Positions 7,295 through 15,518 of a DNA stretch of 64,000 nt are shown piece after piece. Under the pieces are notes generated by a model, which ran no database searches, was not told where the DNA came from, and worked only from the letters and a program-made list of their open reading frames with translations. Source of the stretch: an uncultured Oscillospiraceae bacterium (GTDB lineage Bacteria; Bacillota; Clostridia; Oscillospirales; Oscillospiraceae). Made by a program: the position numbers and the translations under genes. Each line of letters opens with the position of its first letter. The first letter of the stretch is position 1. Where the stretch lies: positions 47,383-111,382 of the forward strand of contig CAJUNA010000014.1 in NCBI GenBank assembly GCA_910587645.1. Reading direction: 5' to 3'.

Positions 7295-9241
7295 TTACAC
7301 ATTCCCGTCTTCCCCGCCGCCAATATCCCGGGCGACATACACCACGGTCCTGGGCAGGTCATCCATCCCGGTCTGGGCCAGCACGGCGGTAGCCCGGACT
7401 TTCCGGCAGCCCTCTTCCCCCAGCTCCGGGAAATCGGGCAGCTTGCGGTATTCCACCTCCACGTATGGCTTCCACCACCGCAGGGTCTCCCGCAGGTTTC
7501 CTATATCCATAGCGCCCAGATACCGCTCCCGGTCCTCCGGGTGGACAAAGTGGTGGGCATAGAGCTGCAAGGCGTTGGTAAAGTTCACCTCAGCCCCCAG
7601 CAGGTTGGACACCTTGTGCTGCTGGGTCACCGCCCGGAAGGTATCCTGCTCCAAATCCACATAATAGGTGGAGAAGAACAGGCTGCTGAGACTGGAGATC
7701 ATATATGCCCGGTCTTCCAGGGCACGCAGCCGGTCATCCTCCTGCTGCTTTTCCCTGGTGATGTCCTGCCCCAGGATGTTGACCATTACCTGGTCTTTCT
7801 GCCGGCTGTAGAGCACATGGACCTCGATCCAGCGCACCTCGTCCCCCATGATCCGGTAGCGGCAGACCTCATCGCCGTACTCACCGATGGTCTCCGCTTT
7901 CCGCCGCAGGTGTTCCAGGGACAAGGCCGAGCGGAATTGGGCCGCGTCATCGGGATGGACGAACCGGTCCACAGCGTTCTGGATATATGTCTCATAATCC
8001 CCGGTAAGGACGTTGTCCGTCCCCGCGAACTGGGCCAGGTTGATCCGCTCGCACAGCCCGCTGTCCAGGTACACGGTGTTCATCATTTGATACCGGGATT
8101 TCAATATCGCGGCCATCTGCATATCCCGCTTGGAGTGGGCCAGCTCCAGCCGCATCCGCTCGTCCACGTCCTGCAAGGCCAGTACCGTGTATCCCACCGC
8201 CCGCGGATCCTCACTGAAATAGGCGGTGACGGAAATATACCGGTAATCCTCCCCGCTGCGCCACTGGCACAGCAGCTCATTTTTCTGCTGGCCCGCCTCG
8301 GCGGCCTGCCGCAGGCCCTCCAGGGAGAAACGCCGGACAAACTCGTCCTGATAGGAGGAATGGAGCTGGCCATAAATCCGCTCCCGCATCAGCATATCCC
8401 AGTCCTGGGCCGCCAGCATCTCCCCCATCCGCCCATCCTCCCGGACAGGGTTGGCGGTGCCCACGGCCAGATCAATGGTATAGATGTTAAAGTTCCGCTC
8501 GCCCAGGCTCCGGATCAGCTCCTGATCCCGGACGGCGATCCCTTCCCGTTCCAGCCCCTCCCGCAGCACATCGTGGACGTCCTTGACGCACAGCACGGCG
8601 GTATGGGAGCCATCCCCCTGTCCCGGCAGAATCTCCATCAGGTTCCACCGGTATCCCTCCTCCATCCGGCGGCGGTAAATCAGGGTGAGGGTCCGCCCCT
8701 CCGCTTGGGCGCGGCGTATATGATCCAGGCTGATAAAGGCGGTGAACCGCTCCACGTCCTCGGGGTGGATCAGGCCGCTCTCCGCGAACCGCCCCAGGCT
8801 TTCCGACAGGGGCGCGTCCCCCGGCTTCCACAGGTCGGAATCGGACTTAAGCACATTGCACCGGTTACATTCCAAATCGAGACGGAGGATTTTCCTGTAT
8901 GTATACCCCGGCACATCCGCCCTGGGGTCTACAGTTACCACAAAGGCGGGGACAGAATCCTCCCACAAGATCCGCCCGGCGGTAATGTCCACCACTCCGC
9001 CGTAAGGCGCGTTATAGCTGACGGCCCGGCCCTCGCCGCTGCCCTCCGCACCGGGCAGGGGGCAGCAGGCGCAGGAACCATCCCAGATCTCGTAGCAGGG
9101 CACTCCCAGCCTGGCCTCCGGCGAAACCTCCCGCACACGCTGGTTGAAATACAGCAGGCTGTGGTCAGACGCCCGGATGACATAAACGCCGGTTTCCGGC
9201 ATCGCGTTCAAAATGGCGGCAAAATCGCTGTTACCCACCAA
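7295..9241 (-). CDS. multi-PAS sensory protein without output domain
   Basis: The 648-residue protein consists of several PAS-like units, each with the VxYxARDI/VLxxQDV type end (for example near residues 350, 490 and 640). There is no kinase, GGDEF or EAL output. An N-terminal Cys cluster (CYEIWDGSCACCP, about residues 49-61) matches the Cys-rich PAS type seen in many clostridial GGDEF proteins. The start is TTG at 9241 (or GTG at 9238) behind AAGGAGG. It probably passes a signal to the receiver-GGDEF protein encoded next in the operon. Confidence 0.75.
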   Translation of the reverse strand: MVGNSDFAAILNAMPETGVYVIRASDHSLLYFNQRVREVSPEARLGVPCYEIWDGSCACCPLPGAEGSGEGRAVSYNAPYGGVVDITAGRILWEDSVPAFVVTVDPRADVPGYTYRKILRLDLECNRCNVLKSDSDLWKPGDAPLSESLGRFAESGLIHPEDVERFTAFISLDHIRRAQAEGRTLTLIYRRRMEEGYRWNLMEILPGQGDGSHTAVLCVKDVHDVLREGLEREGIAVRDQELIRSLGERNFNIYTIDLAVGTANPVREDGRMGEMLAAQDWDMLMRERIYGQLHSSYQDEFVRRFSLEGLRQAAEAGQQKNELLCQWRSGEDYRYISVTAYFSEDPRAVGYTVLALQDVDERMRLELAHSKRDMQMAAILKSRYQMMNTVYLDSGLCERINLAQFAGTDNVLTGDYETYIQNAVDRFVHPDDAAQFRSALSLEHLRRKAETIGEYGDEVCRYRIMGDEVRWIEVHVLYSRQKDQVMVNILGQDITREKQQEDDRLRALEDRAYMISSLSSLFFSTYYVDLEQDTFRAVTQQHKVSNLLGAEVNFTNALQLYAHHFVHPEDRERYLGAMDIGNLRETLRWWKPYVEVEYRKLPDFPELGEEGCRKVRATAVLAQTGMDDLPRTVVYVARDIGGGEDGNV

Positions 9242-9301
9242 AAGCTCCCCTCCTTGGCGCGGCCCGGCCCAAAAAGGCAGGGCAGATTTACATTCGGTGC
9301 C

Positions 9302-9330
9302 AGTATATCACAAACCCGCTGGAGAATCAA
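9302..9330 (-). promoter_or_regulatory. promoter of the PAS/GGDEF operon
   Basis: On the minus strand TTGATT (9330-9325), a 17-base spacer and TATACT (9307-9302) precede the PAS gene by about 60 bases. Confidence 0.65.
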
Positions 9331-9385
9331 TCCAAGGTTACGAACCTTTGGGGAAAAATTTACGAAAAAAAAGGAGCGGCCCGCG

Positions 9386-9412
9386 AGGGGCACTTCGTAA
9401 GGAAGTGCCCCT
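9386..9412. repeat. intergenic hairpin at the left edge of the mobile element
   Basis: A perfect 11-bp stem (9386-9396 with 9402-9412, loop GTAAG) lies between the PAS promoter and tnpV. It has only a weak T-rich tail on the plus strand and a T run further away on the minus strand. It could be a terminator. Confidence 0.45.
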
Positions 9413-9481
9413 TGTAACTTTTGTTAAGTCAGCCGAATGTGATTGGATTGCAGGAAATTTAACATATCGGAGGACTATATC

Positions 9482-9850
9482 ATGAAAAAGTCACTATTTG
9501 AACAGATGGGTGGAACCTATCATCAGGAAGGAGATTATTTTCTCCCAAACCTCGCTGTGCCAGAAAGTGTTCCTGTGGGTGTCTGGGGCCAGCGTAGGCG
9601 GCGGTATCTGCGAGAACACAGGAAAGCTCTTTACAACGCCTTACTACTCAGTGGGAAGCTGGATAGCCACCTGGCTGACATCAATCAGCAGGCGGAAGAT
9701 ATGTTTTCTCAGCTTGTAAAACAGATGGCAGAGCAAGAGGGAATTACCGAACAACTCAAAGCTAAGAATCAGATGGAGTGGGTTGGGCAGATGAACAATA
9801 TCCGAAATCGAGTAGAGGAAATTATCTGTAACGAACTGATTTTTGCCTAA
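9482..9850 (+). CDS. tnpV: TnpV-family transposon protein
   Basis: The 122-residue protein starts MKKSLFEQMGGTY and continues with GDYxLPNL and a Trp-Gly-(Q/R)-Arg-rich region, the standard opening of TnpV proteins in clostridial mobilisable transposons. The rest is helical, with QAEDMFSQLVKQMAEQEGIT and NNIRNRVEEII. GGAGG lies 8 bases before the ATG. TnpV function is unknown. It reliably marks Tn4451/Tn5397-like elements. Confidence 0.85.
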   Translation: MKKSLFEQMGGTYHQEGDYFLPNLAVPESVPVGVWGQRRRRYLREHRKALYNALLLSGKLDSHLADINQQAEDMFSQLVKQMAEQEGITEQLKAKNQMEWVGQMNNIRNRVEEIICNELIFA

Positions 9851-10035
9851 CACAGAGAAAGCTTGGGGACATGACCTTGTTAATGTTCCCAGGCTTTCTG
9901 CTTATTTTGAAAAGATTAGCGGGGTATTATCAGCATTAACTGCAAGAAAATCAACTGATTGGAAAGGTCAGAAATTAACAAATCCATTTGCCAATAGACG
10001 CAAAGTTATGATATAATCGTTCGGAGGTGAGGAAT

Positions 10036-10791
10036 GTGGCTAAAAATACTTTAGATGAAACAAAAGAGATAAAGATATTACTTTCCCAAATACGCGCATT
10101 AAGTGATACGATACAAGAAATCCTTAACAATGACCATGTACCTGATTTTGCCCGATATGTGTCGTATAGGGATATGGCTTCCATGTATAATGACCTTGCA
10201 GAACGCGTAAGAGATGTTATGAAAGTAAATGCCATGTTCTATACATTCAATGTTGATAAAATGCCTGGTTGGGGAGACACAGTTTGGCCTTCACAAAAGA
10301 AAATTATTGAGCAAGTATTAGTTAGTACTAAAATGTTATATTCTTGCTTGTCCAGCAATGCTGATTTTGCCGATGATGAATTTGATAACCTGGAAAATTT
10401 TATAAAATCTCGACTAAGAACCGTGATTTTTAGTCGGCCAGAAAAGGAAATTGAAGTACAAAATGCAATTGAGTCACTTTTAGCTGGTCGTGGTCTGAAT
10501 AAAGGCGTAGATTATGATAGGGAAACAGGAAAATTTGAATTTTCTGGGAAAGAGTATATTCCTGACTTTGTTATCCCGAAATTACAACTATGTATTGAAG
10601 TAAAGCTTCTTAAAGAAAACAGAAAATCAAAAGTTATTGAAGAAATAAGTGCCGACGTTACAGCTTATGGGAAACAATACATTCGACAACTTTTTGTTAT
10701 ATATGACTTGGGATATATTCAAAATGAGGCTGAGTTTATTCGAGACATCGAAAATGCAGGAAATATTAAAGTGATTATCATTAAGCATTAG
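10036..10791 (+). CDS. PD-(D/E)XK nuclease-like protein (element cargo)
   Basis: This 251-residue protein has a helical N-terminal half (about 1-130) and a C-terminal domain that fits the PD-(D/E)XK fold. Glu138 lies at the start of a helix, Pro176-Asp177 are in YIPDFVI, and IEVKLL (Glu188, Lys190) follows, with a late helix AYGKQY. This pattern is shared by restriction-type and repair nucleases. The start is taken as GTG 10036 because GGAGG is 8 bases away; an in-frame GTG at 10027 lies inside that ribosome site. Gene and flanks are AT-rich compared with the host. Defence cargo is plausible but not shown. Confidence 0.6.
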   Translation: MAKNTLDETKEIKILLSQIRALSDTIQEILNNDHVPDFARYVSYRDMASMYNDLAERVRDVMKVNAMFYTFNVDKMPGWGDTVWPSQKKIIEQVLVSTKMLYSCLSSNADFADDEFDNLENFIKSRLRTVIFSRPEKEIEVQNAIESLLAGRGLNKGVDYDRETGKFEFSGKEYIPDFVIPKLQLCIEVKLLKENRKSKVIEEISADVTAYGKQYIRQLFVIYDLGYIQNEAEFIRDIENAGNIKVIIIKH

Positions 10792-10863
10792 TTACTAAAA
10801 AGCGCCAGATTGAGTTGAAGAAATGATTTTTCAACGTTGATTTACGATTGAAAGCAGTCACAT

Positions 10864-10907
10864 AAAATGCGAGTGGTATTTCCAAACGGAAGTGCCACTC
10901 GCATTTT
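10864..10907 (+). terminator. long-stem terminator behind the nuclease-like gene
   Basis: A 20-bp stem with two G-T pairs (10864-10883 with 10888-10907) around loop AAAC ends in GCATTTT. It is 72 bases downstream of the stop codon. Confidence 0.7.
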
Positions 10908-10979
10908 ACAATATATTGTTGCCAGCAATTGAAATATCAATTACATTTCAAACAAGGTAGAAAATATTTTAATAACTTA

Positions 10980-11008
10980 TTGACAAGTTAAAAAATTTAT
11001 GATACTCT
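10980..11008 (+). promoter_or_regulatory. promoter of the DUF2089 gene
   Basis: TTGACA (10980-10985), a 17-base AT-rich spacer and TACTCT (11003-11008) stand 20 bases before the start codon, leaving almost no leader. Confidence 0.55.
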
Positions 11009-11028
11009 TTTCCAAAGAGGTGAAGAAT

Positions 11029-11766
11029 ATGAGAAAGCCAGTCCAGCATTGTCCATCTTGTGGTGATAGATTGAAAATTTCTGCGTTAGCCTGCCCATCA
11101 TGCGGCATTGAGGTACGGGGTCAATTTGATCTTGAAACGAACCCATATTCTGCTTTATCAGACCAACAGAATGACTTTTTATTGCTGTTTTTGAAGTGTA
11201 GAGGGAATATGAAACAGCTTCAAGAAGAACTTCAGCTTTCTTATCCGGCAGCGAAAAAGCAGTTAAATGAAGTGCTGGACGTTTTGGGCTTATCTACCGA
11301 TACCCAGGTGAAAGCAAAAGATAGAGATATTATTGACGCAGCATCTTGGGAGGTTGACGAAAGTAGTATGAAAGCATCTGATATTATCAAGAGAAAGCTA
11401 AAAGAGTGTGGGGGCAGAGCTGTAGTTACCTCATATTCAGGCAAAGAGTACGAAGTATGGGCAGAAACGGATGGAAATACCTTTGGCTGCGATGCGCTTC
11501 ATGGAATTTCCCATTCTTTTGAAATCTTTGATGTTGTTGTAGACTTTTTAAGAAACAATGGTGGAAAGGCGAAAAAAGGTACTGGCCGCGCCCCCCTTGG
11601 ATCAGAAAAATGTGGTTTAGATACGATTTCCGGTGTAATTTTACATGAATACTTCGGTGTGGCGTTAGGTGGCAGCGGTTTTGACCCCTCATTTGTGGTG
11701 GCAGCTATATTGGAATGGGCTGGAATCGCTATAAATGGCAGAGGGTGGCTTCTACTCCGGGGTTGA
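11029..11766 (+). CDS. DUF2089 zinc-ribbon/HTH protein with extra C-terminal domain
   Basis: The first 80 of 245 residues match DUF2089: a zinc ribbon with CPSCG and CPSCGIEVRGQF, then a FLKCRGNMKQLQEELQLSY-type helix-turn-helix. DUF2089 proteins normally end near residue 110-120; here an additional domain continues to residue 245. It contains GKEYEVWAETDG and a conserved-looking block HEYFGVALGGSGFDPSFVV. A regulator or DNA-binding effector is the natural reading, but the second half is unassigned. The gene is AT-rich cargo and is followed 45 bases later by another zinc-ribbon gene. Confidence 0.65.
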   Translation: MRKPVQHCPSCGDRLKISALACPSCGIEVRGQFDLETNPYSALSDQQNDFLLLFLKCRGNMKQLQEELQLSYPAAKKQLNEVLDVLGLSTDTQVKAKDRDIIDAASWEVDESSMKASDIIKRKLKECGGRAVVTSYSGKEYEVWAETDGNTFGCDALHGISHSFEIFDVVVDFLRNNGGKAKKGTGRAPLGSEKCGLDTISGVILHEYFGVALGGSGFDPSFVVAAILEWAGIAINGRGWLLLRG

Positions 11767-11811
11767 GTTCCGTATTTCAACGTGGCAATATTTGAGCGGG
11801 GGGGATTTCTA

Positions 11812-12639
11812 ATGGCGGTTTGTCCTAAATGCGGGGGAGCCAATATAAAATTTCATAGAGAGCCAGTAGGAACATCCTATAACAGCTATTATAGGCGAAC
11901 AGGAGTTAAAAGCAGCTGGATTTTCCCTGCTGGCATAAGAAATGGACACCGAAAAATTGCTTATAGAACAGTTGGCCTTTGCAGTGATTGTGGACATACC
12001 TGGGGAATTGAAAGTGATGTTCAGCACTCAGGCTGGTGGTATCTGTTTCTCCTTCTTATTTGGCCTATCGCGCTTTCTGTGTGGTTTTGGAAAACCAACG
12101 CATTTCAACTTGATAAAAAGTGGCGAGCAGTTATACTGTCTATAGCATGGCTTATCCTTATTTCTGGTGTGCTAATCAGTGAAAGTAAAATGGTTGGCAC
12201 AGAATCAAGCTCTATTTGGGCATCATCGTATGCCGAATTGAATGATTTTGAATATTACATTGACGGAAACGAGATATACATTAAGGATTATAGGGGAAAC
12301 CGTAAGAAAGTTCGCATCAATTCATCATACAACGTAGATGGAACAATCATGAATGTCGTTTCTTTTGATGGAACCTTTGCTCTTGACAGTGTAACAAGTG
12401 TAATTATTCCGAATGGAACCCGGTATATGTCCAACAACATTTTTAATAGCTGCGGGATTGAATATGTGTATCTACCTGCTTCGTTGGAGGAATTCAAAGG
12501 ATGGTCTTACTTCCACAATGTTGAAAAGATATATTATGGCGGAACAGAAGAACAGTGGAGCAACTTTTGCACCGTTGACAGATCAAGGTTAGATGTCGTC
12601 CAAATTATATGTAACGCAGACCCCAATGGCCTGAAATGA
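11812..12639 (+). CDS. zinc-ribbon membrane protein with LRR_5-like tail
   Basis: The 275-residue protein opens with a zinc ribbon (CPKCG near residue 4, CSDCG near residue 54). Two membrane helices follow (about residues 72-90 and 101-118), then a soluble C-terminal part. Its end resembles BspA-type leucine-rich repeats: VTSVIIPNGTRYM, IEYVYLPASLEEF and IYYGGTEEQWSNF. The ATG follows GGGGGG at 8 bases. The arrangement suggests cytosolic metal-binding and an external repeat domain. The function is unknown. It is probably coexpressed with the DUF2089 gene. Confidence 0.6.
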   Translation: MAVCPKCGGANIKFHREPVGTSYNSYYRRTGVKSSWIFPAGIRNGHRKIAYRTVGLCSDCGHTWGIESDVQHSGWWYLFLLLIWPIALSVWFWKTNAFQLDKKWRAVILSIAWLILISGVLISESKMVGTESSSIWASSYAELNDFEYYIDGNEIYIKDYRGNRKKVRINSSYNVDGTIMNVVSFDGTFALDSVTSVIIPNGTRYMSNNIFNSCGIEYVYLPASLEEFKGWSYFHNVEKIYYGGTEEQWSNFCTVDRSRLDVVQIICNADPNGLK

Positions 12640-12680
12640 ATTTGGGAATCATAAGGATTTTTGAAAGCAGTGAACAGCTA

Positions 12681-12846
12681 TTGACAAACATCAGTTCTAT
12701 ATGCTAAACTTTACACCAAGTGAATAACACATATTAAGCACATCCCTTTTGGCGCTTGTAAAATACAAGGCCGGTACATCAAACTCGCTTCAGCGGAACG
12801 CAAAATTTCCGCTGAGGCTGGTTTTGATGTACCGGCTCCTTTTTTG
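12681..12846 (+). ncRNA. candidate small RNA or attenuated leader
   Basis: TTGACA (12681-12686), an 18-base spacer and TAAACT (12705-12710) precede two stable hairpins. The first is CTTGTA-AAA-TACAAG (12755-12769). The second is a long one with arms GCCGGTACATCAAA (12770-12783) and its complement (12823-12836), enclosing CAGCGGAA/TTTCCGCTG. TCCTTTTTT follows. The product would be about 130 bases. It could be a regulatory RNA or an attenuator in front of mobC. Confidence 0.55.
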
Positions 12847-12963
12847 CCCTGACAACTGAATGACTGCTGATGAGAAAACCTGCTGAAAGAAGAAACAGGG
12901 CTGTCATTTGGGAAGAACGGCGGAGCCGTTCAAATGCGCCGAAGGGAGAGTGGTATTGTCTTA

Positions 12964-13021
12964 ACAAGCAACGTATTGGGGGGCACAAATCCCCCAATAC
13001 CGCTTGTCAGGGAGTTCCCTG
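12964..13021 (+). other. candidate origin of transfer (oriT)
   Basis: A nested inverted repeat (ACAAGC...GCTTGT outside, GTATTGGGGG/CCCCCAATAC inside, loop 12983-12990) is directly followed by the palindrome CAGGGAGTTCCCTG (13008-13021). It sits 31 bases upstream of mobC, the usual place of oriT in small mobilisable elements. Nicking at the G-rich repeat is inference. Confidence 0.5.
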
Positions 13022-13052
13022 AAACCCCAAAATCAGAAAGGATGAGCGACCT

Positions 13053-13388
13053 ATGAGAACAAGGGATCAAAAAGCCCGAATCCATTTTACGGAAGAAGAA
13101 CTGCGGGATTTAGACCGCAAGGCGGCAGCGGCCGGACTTGACCGCTCCAAGTATGTACGTAAGGTAGTTCTGGCAGCGGAGGTCAAACCTGGCCCCCAGG
13201 TAGATGTCCCGGCCCTGATCGCTGTGACACACCAGGCTGGGCTGAGAGTAGCAGACGTGCTTGTCAGAGCCAACAGCGGTATGCTGGATGTTCCCGCCCT
13301 CCGCAGGGCATTAGCGGAGGTTGAGGGAGCTACACAGACTGTCCGCAGGGCCTTTGAGGAGGGGAATGCTGATGCTATGCACGATTGA
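13053..13388 (+). CDS. mobC: MobC-like relaxosome accessory protein
   Basis: The 111-residue protein has a ribbon-helix-helix start (KARIHFTEEELRDLDRKAAAAGLDRSKYVRKVV) followed by an alpha-helical region with VDVPALIAVTHQAGLRVADV, the typical form of clostridial MobC proteins. MobC helps the relaxase to open oriT during mobilisation. AAAGGAT lies about 12 bases upstream of the ATG. No relaxase gene follows; the next genes are a TnpW-like protein and the recombinase. Confidence 0.8.
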   Translation: MRTRDQKARIHFTEEELRDLDRKAAAAGLDRSKYVRKVVLAAEVKPGPQVDVPALIAVTHQAGLRVADVLVRANSGMLDVPALRRALAEVEGATQTVRRAFEEGNADAMHD

Positions 13389-13641
13389 ACTGACAGGACG
13401 GCAGGCTGAGATTTTTGAGGAAGTGATGGAGCGGATAGATGAAACAGCGGTCTACCTTGTCAGCCTGTCCCACGAGGAACGCTTGGACTGGCTGAAAGAG
13501 CATCAGTACAGCCGCCCCATAAGTTTTGAGCGGGAGATTGGCGGGACGGTCTACACTGTCAATGCCCATTTTAGCGGGGACACGGCTGAAACCGCCGAGG
13601 AAAAAGTTAATCGCATTCTCGCCCGAAATATCACACGTTAA
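13372..13641 (+). CDS. TnpW-like transposon protein
   Basis: The 89-residue protein ends with REIGGTVYTVNAHFS and TAEEKVNRILARN, the signature of the small TnpW family found in Tn4451-like elements. The first 40 residues (IELTGRQAEIFEEVMERIDE...) are an added helical segment not usual for TnpW. The start (ATG 13372, or 13366) overlaps the mobC end by 17 bases, with GAGGAGGGG upstream, so translation is coupled. The function is unknown. Confidence 0.6.
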   Translation: MLCTIELTGRQAEIFEEVMERIDETAVYLVSLSHEERLDWLKEHQYSRPISFEREIGGTVYTVNAHFSGDTAETAEEKVNRILARNITR

Positions 13642-13724
13642 AGTGTTGAAGTTTTGCGCCGGATGTGGTATGATAATGCTACCTTGCAATTCATATCACA
13701 TCCGGCTGCGGAAAGGAGTACATT

Positions 13725-15410
13725 TTGAAGAAAAAGCAGCCAAATGAACAGCGAATCACAGCATTATACGCCAGATTGTCCCGTGATGACGAGAAAGACG
13801 GCATCTCAGGCAGCATCCAAAATCAAAGGGCTATTTTGGAGAAATTCGCCGCAGACAATCATCTGCCAAATCCCCGGTTCATGTTTGACGACGGATACTC
13901 GGGAGTTACGTTCACCCGTCCAGCTTTCATGGAAATCATGGAACTGGCTGAACAGGGGCTTGTGGCAAATTTGGTGGTCAAAGACCATTCCCGGCTGGGC
14001 CGGAATCGCCTTGTGGTGGGCCAGCTTCTGGAGGAAGATTTTGTCCGGCTGAACGTGCGGTACATCGCCATCATGGACAACATTGACACCGCCAACGGCG
14101 TGAGTGACATCGTGCCAATGCAAGACCTCTTTAATGAGTGGCACGCAAAAAATACGAGCGACAAGGTGCGCCGTGTCATGCAGAGCCGTGGCAATGCTGG
14201 AATACCGTTGACCACCAATCCGCCCTTTGGGTACAGGAAAGACCCAGAGGACAAGAACAAGTGGCTGATAGATGAGTTTGCGGCGGGAGTAGTACATCAG
14301 ATATTTCAGTTGTCCATTAGTGGCCTGGGGCCCACTCAAATCGCCAAGAAACTGCGTTCTGACGGCGTGATGACCCCCAGCGAGTATCTGCACAGCATTG
14401 GAGTGAGCTGCCCCACAAAGCCCCCGGCATATCCGCACAACTGGTGTTCTGCTACCGTAGCGGATATTCTGGATCGACAGGAGTACACCGGGGACACAGT
14501 GAACTTCCGTTCTTTCAGTCAGTCTTTCAAACAGAAGAAGCGTCTGGACAGGCCCCAGGAGGAATGGAAGGTATTTCCCGATACCCACCCTGCTATCATT
14601 GACCGGGAGACCTTTACCCTCGTTCAAAATCTCCGACAGCACCGCCGCAGGCCAGACCGCACCGGTATCGTGAGTATGTTCTCTGGGCTTTTGTACTGCG
14701 CCGACTGCGGCGAAAAATTGTATTACAGCAGCACCAACAGCTACAAGCGGGAGCAAGCCTATTTTTTCTGTTCCAGCTATCGCAAAAATTCCAGCGTATG
14801 TTCCGCTCACTATATCCGGGAACACACCGTGGAGCAGTTGGTACTGGAGGGATTACAGCGTCTTTTGTGGTACGTCCAAGCCTTTGAGCAGAAGTTTGCA
14901 CAAGAGCAGGTGGAGCGGTTTGGTCTGCAAGCGAAAAAGGCGCTGACCGCCAAGCGCCGGGAGTTGGACAAAGCCAAACAGCGAGTGGTGGAGATCGACC
15001 AGCTTATTCAGAAAAGTTACGAGGACATGAGCAAGGGCCTGCTGTCCGAGGAACGCTTTGCCACGCTGACGGTATCTTTGGAAAACGAACAGCGGCAGTT
15101 GAAAGCGGCGATCCCGGAAATGGAAACCAGTTTGGATGCCACCACAGATAAAGCGGCTGATTTGCAGCGATTTATTGAACGGGCCAGACAGGTGACTCGG
15201 CTGACAGAATTGACGCCTGAAATCGTTCACGAGTTCATTGACAAAATTGTGGTATCCAAGCCAGACAAGGTAGACGGCAAGCGGCACCAGAGGGTGGACA
15301 TCTACTATAACACCATTGGCCTGTGGGTAGCGCCGGAGCCGGAGGAACTGGAGCAGGAGTACCTGGACTACTACAAAGCCATGTTGAAGCGCAAGAAAAA
15401 GACGGCGTAG
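13725..15410 (+). CDS. large serine recombinase (TnpX-like)
   Basis: The 561-residue recombinase has the catalytic motif YARLSRDD with nucleophile Ser19 and GSIQNQRAIL. The resolvase core ends near residue 150 (DHSRLGRNRL inside), then come the recombinase domain (about 170-290), a zinc ribbon (CADCG near 325, FFCSSYRKN...CSAHYI), and a coiled coil (about 400-470). The start is TTG with AAAGGAG 8 bases upstream. It integrates and excises the element through a 5'-phosphoserine intermediate. It is full length and appears functional, so the element may still be mobile. Confidence 0.93.
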   Translation: MKKKQPNEQRITALYARLSRDDEKDGISGSIQNQRAILEKFAADNHLPNPRFMFDDGYSGVTFTRPAFMEIMELAEQGLVANLVVKDHSRLGRNRLVVGQLLEEDFVRLNVRYIAIMDNIDTANGVSDIVPMQDLFNEWHAKNTSDKVRRVMQSRGNAGIPLTTNPPFGYRKDPEDKNKWLIDEFAAGVVHQIFQLSISGLGPTQIAKKLRSDGVMTPSEYLHSIGVSCPTKPPAYPHNWCSATVADILDRQEYTGDTVNFRSFSQSFKQKKRLDRPQEEWKVFPDTHPAIIDRETFTLVQNLRQHRRRPDRTGIVSMFSGLLYCADCGEKLYYSSTNSYKREQAYFFCSSYRKNSSVCSAHYIREHTVEQLVLEGLQRLLWYVQAFEQKFAQEQVERFGLQAKKALTAKRRELDKAKQRVVEIDQLIQKSYEDMSKGLLSEERFATLTVSLENEQRQLKAAIPEMETSLDATTDKAADLQRFIERARQVTRLTELTPEIVHEFIDKIVVSKPDKVDGKRHQRVDIYYNTIGLWVAPEPEELEQEYLDYYKAMLKRKKKTA

Positions 15411-15518
15411 CCGTAACTACGCCATCTCAATCAAATAGTTTTTACTTGCGGACTCGCCTTGCGGGGAGGACTTCTTTACGGAGTTCTCCCAGCCGCCGCC
15501 CCTTTTGTCGAAAACCAC

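Larger units (their letters stand above)
9420..15410 (+). mobile_element. integrated mobilisable element of the Tn4451 type (edges approximate)
   Basis: TnpV, MobC, a TnpW-like protein and a large serine recombinase are all on the plus strand and interrupt an otherwise minus-strand neighbourhood. The part from about 9850 to 12700 is visibly AT-richer than its surroundings, while 12850-15410 is closer to the host. I found no convincing direct repeat at the edges; large serine recombinases need only a dinucleotide crossover, so the exact ends are not resolved. No relaxase is encoded, so transfer would need help in trans. Confidence 0.8.

Noticed and set aside
7541..9400. 619-codon plus-strand frame opposite the PAS gene
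   Set aside because: GC-rich codon bias leaves the opposite strand open; the protein is low-complexity and shows no domain.
9386..15500. Similarity between the hairpin at 9386-9412 and the inverted hairpin near 15466-15490 as element ends
   Set aside because: Only the loop and a few flanking bases agree; several mismatches in the stems. Both are more likely ordinary intergenic hairpins.
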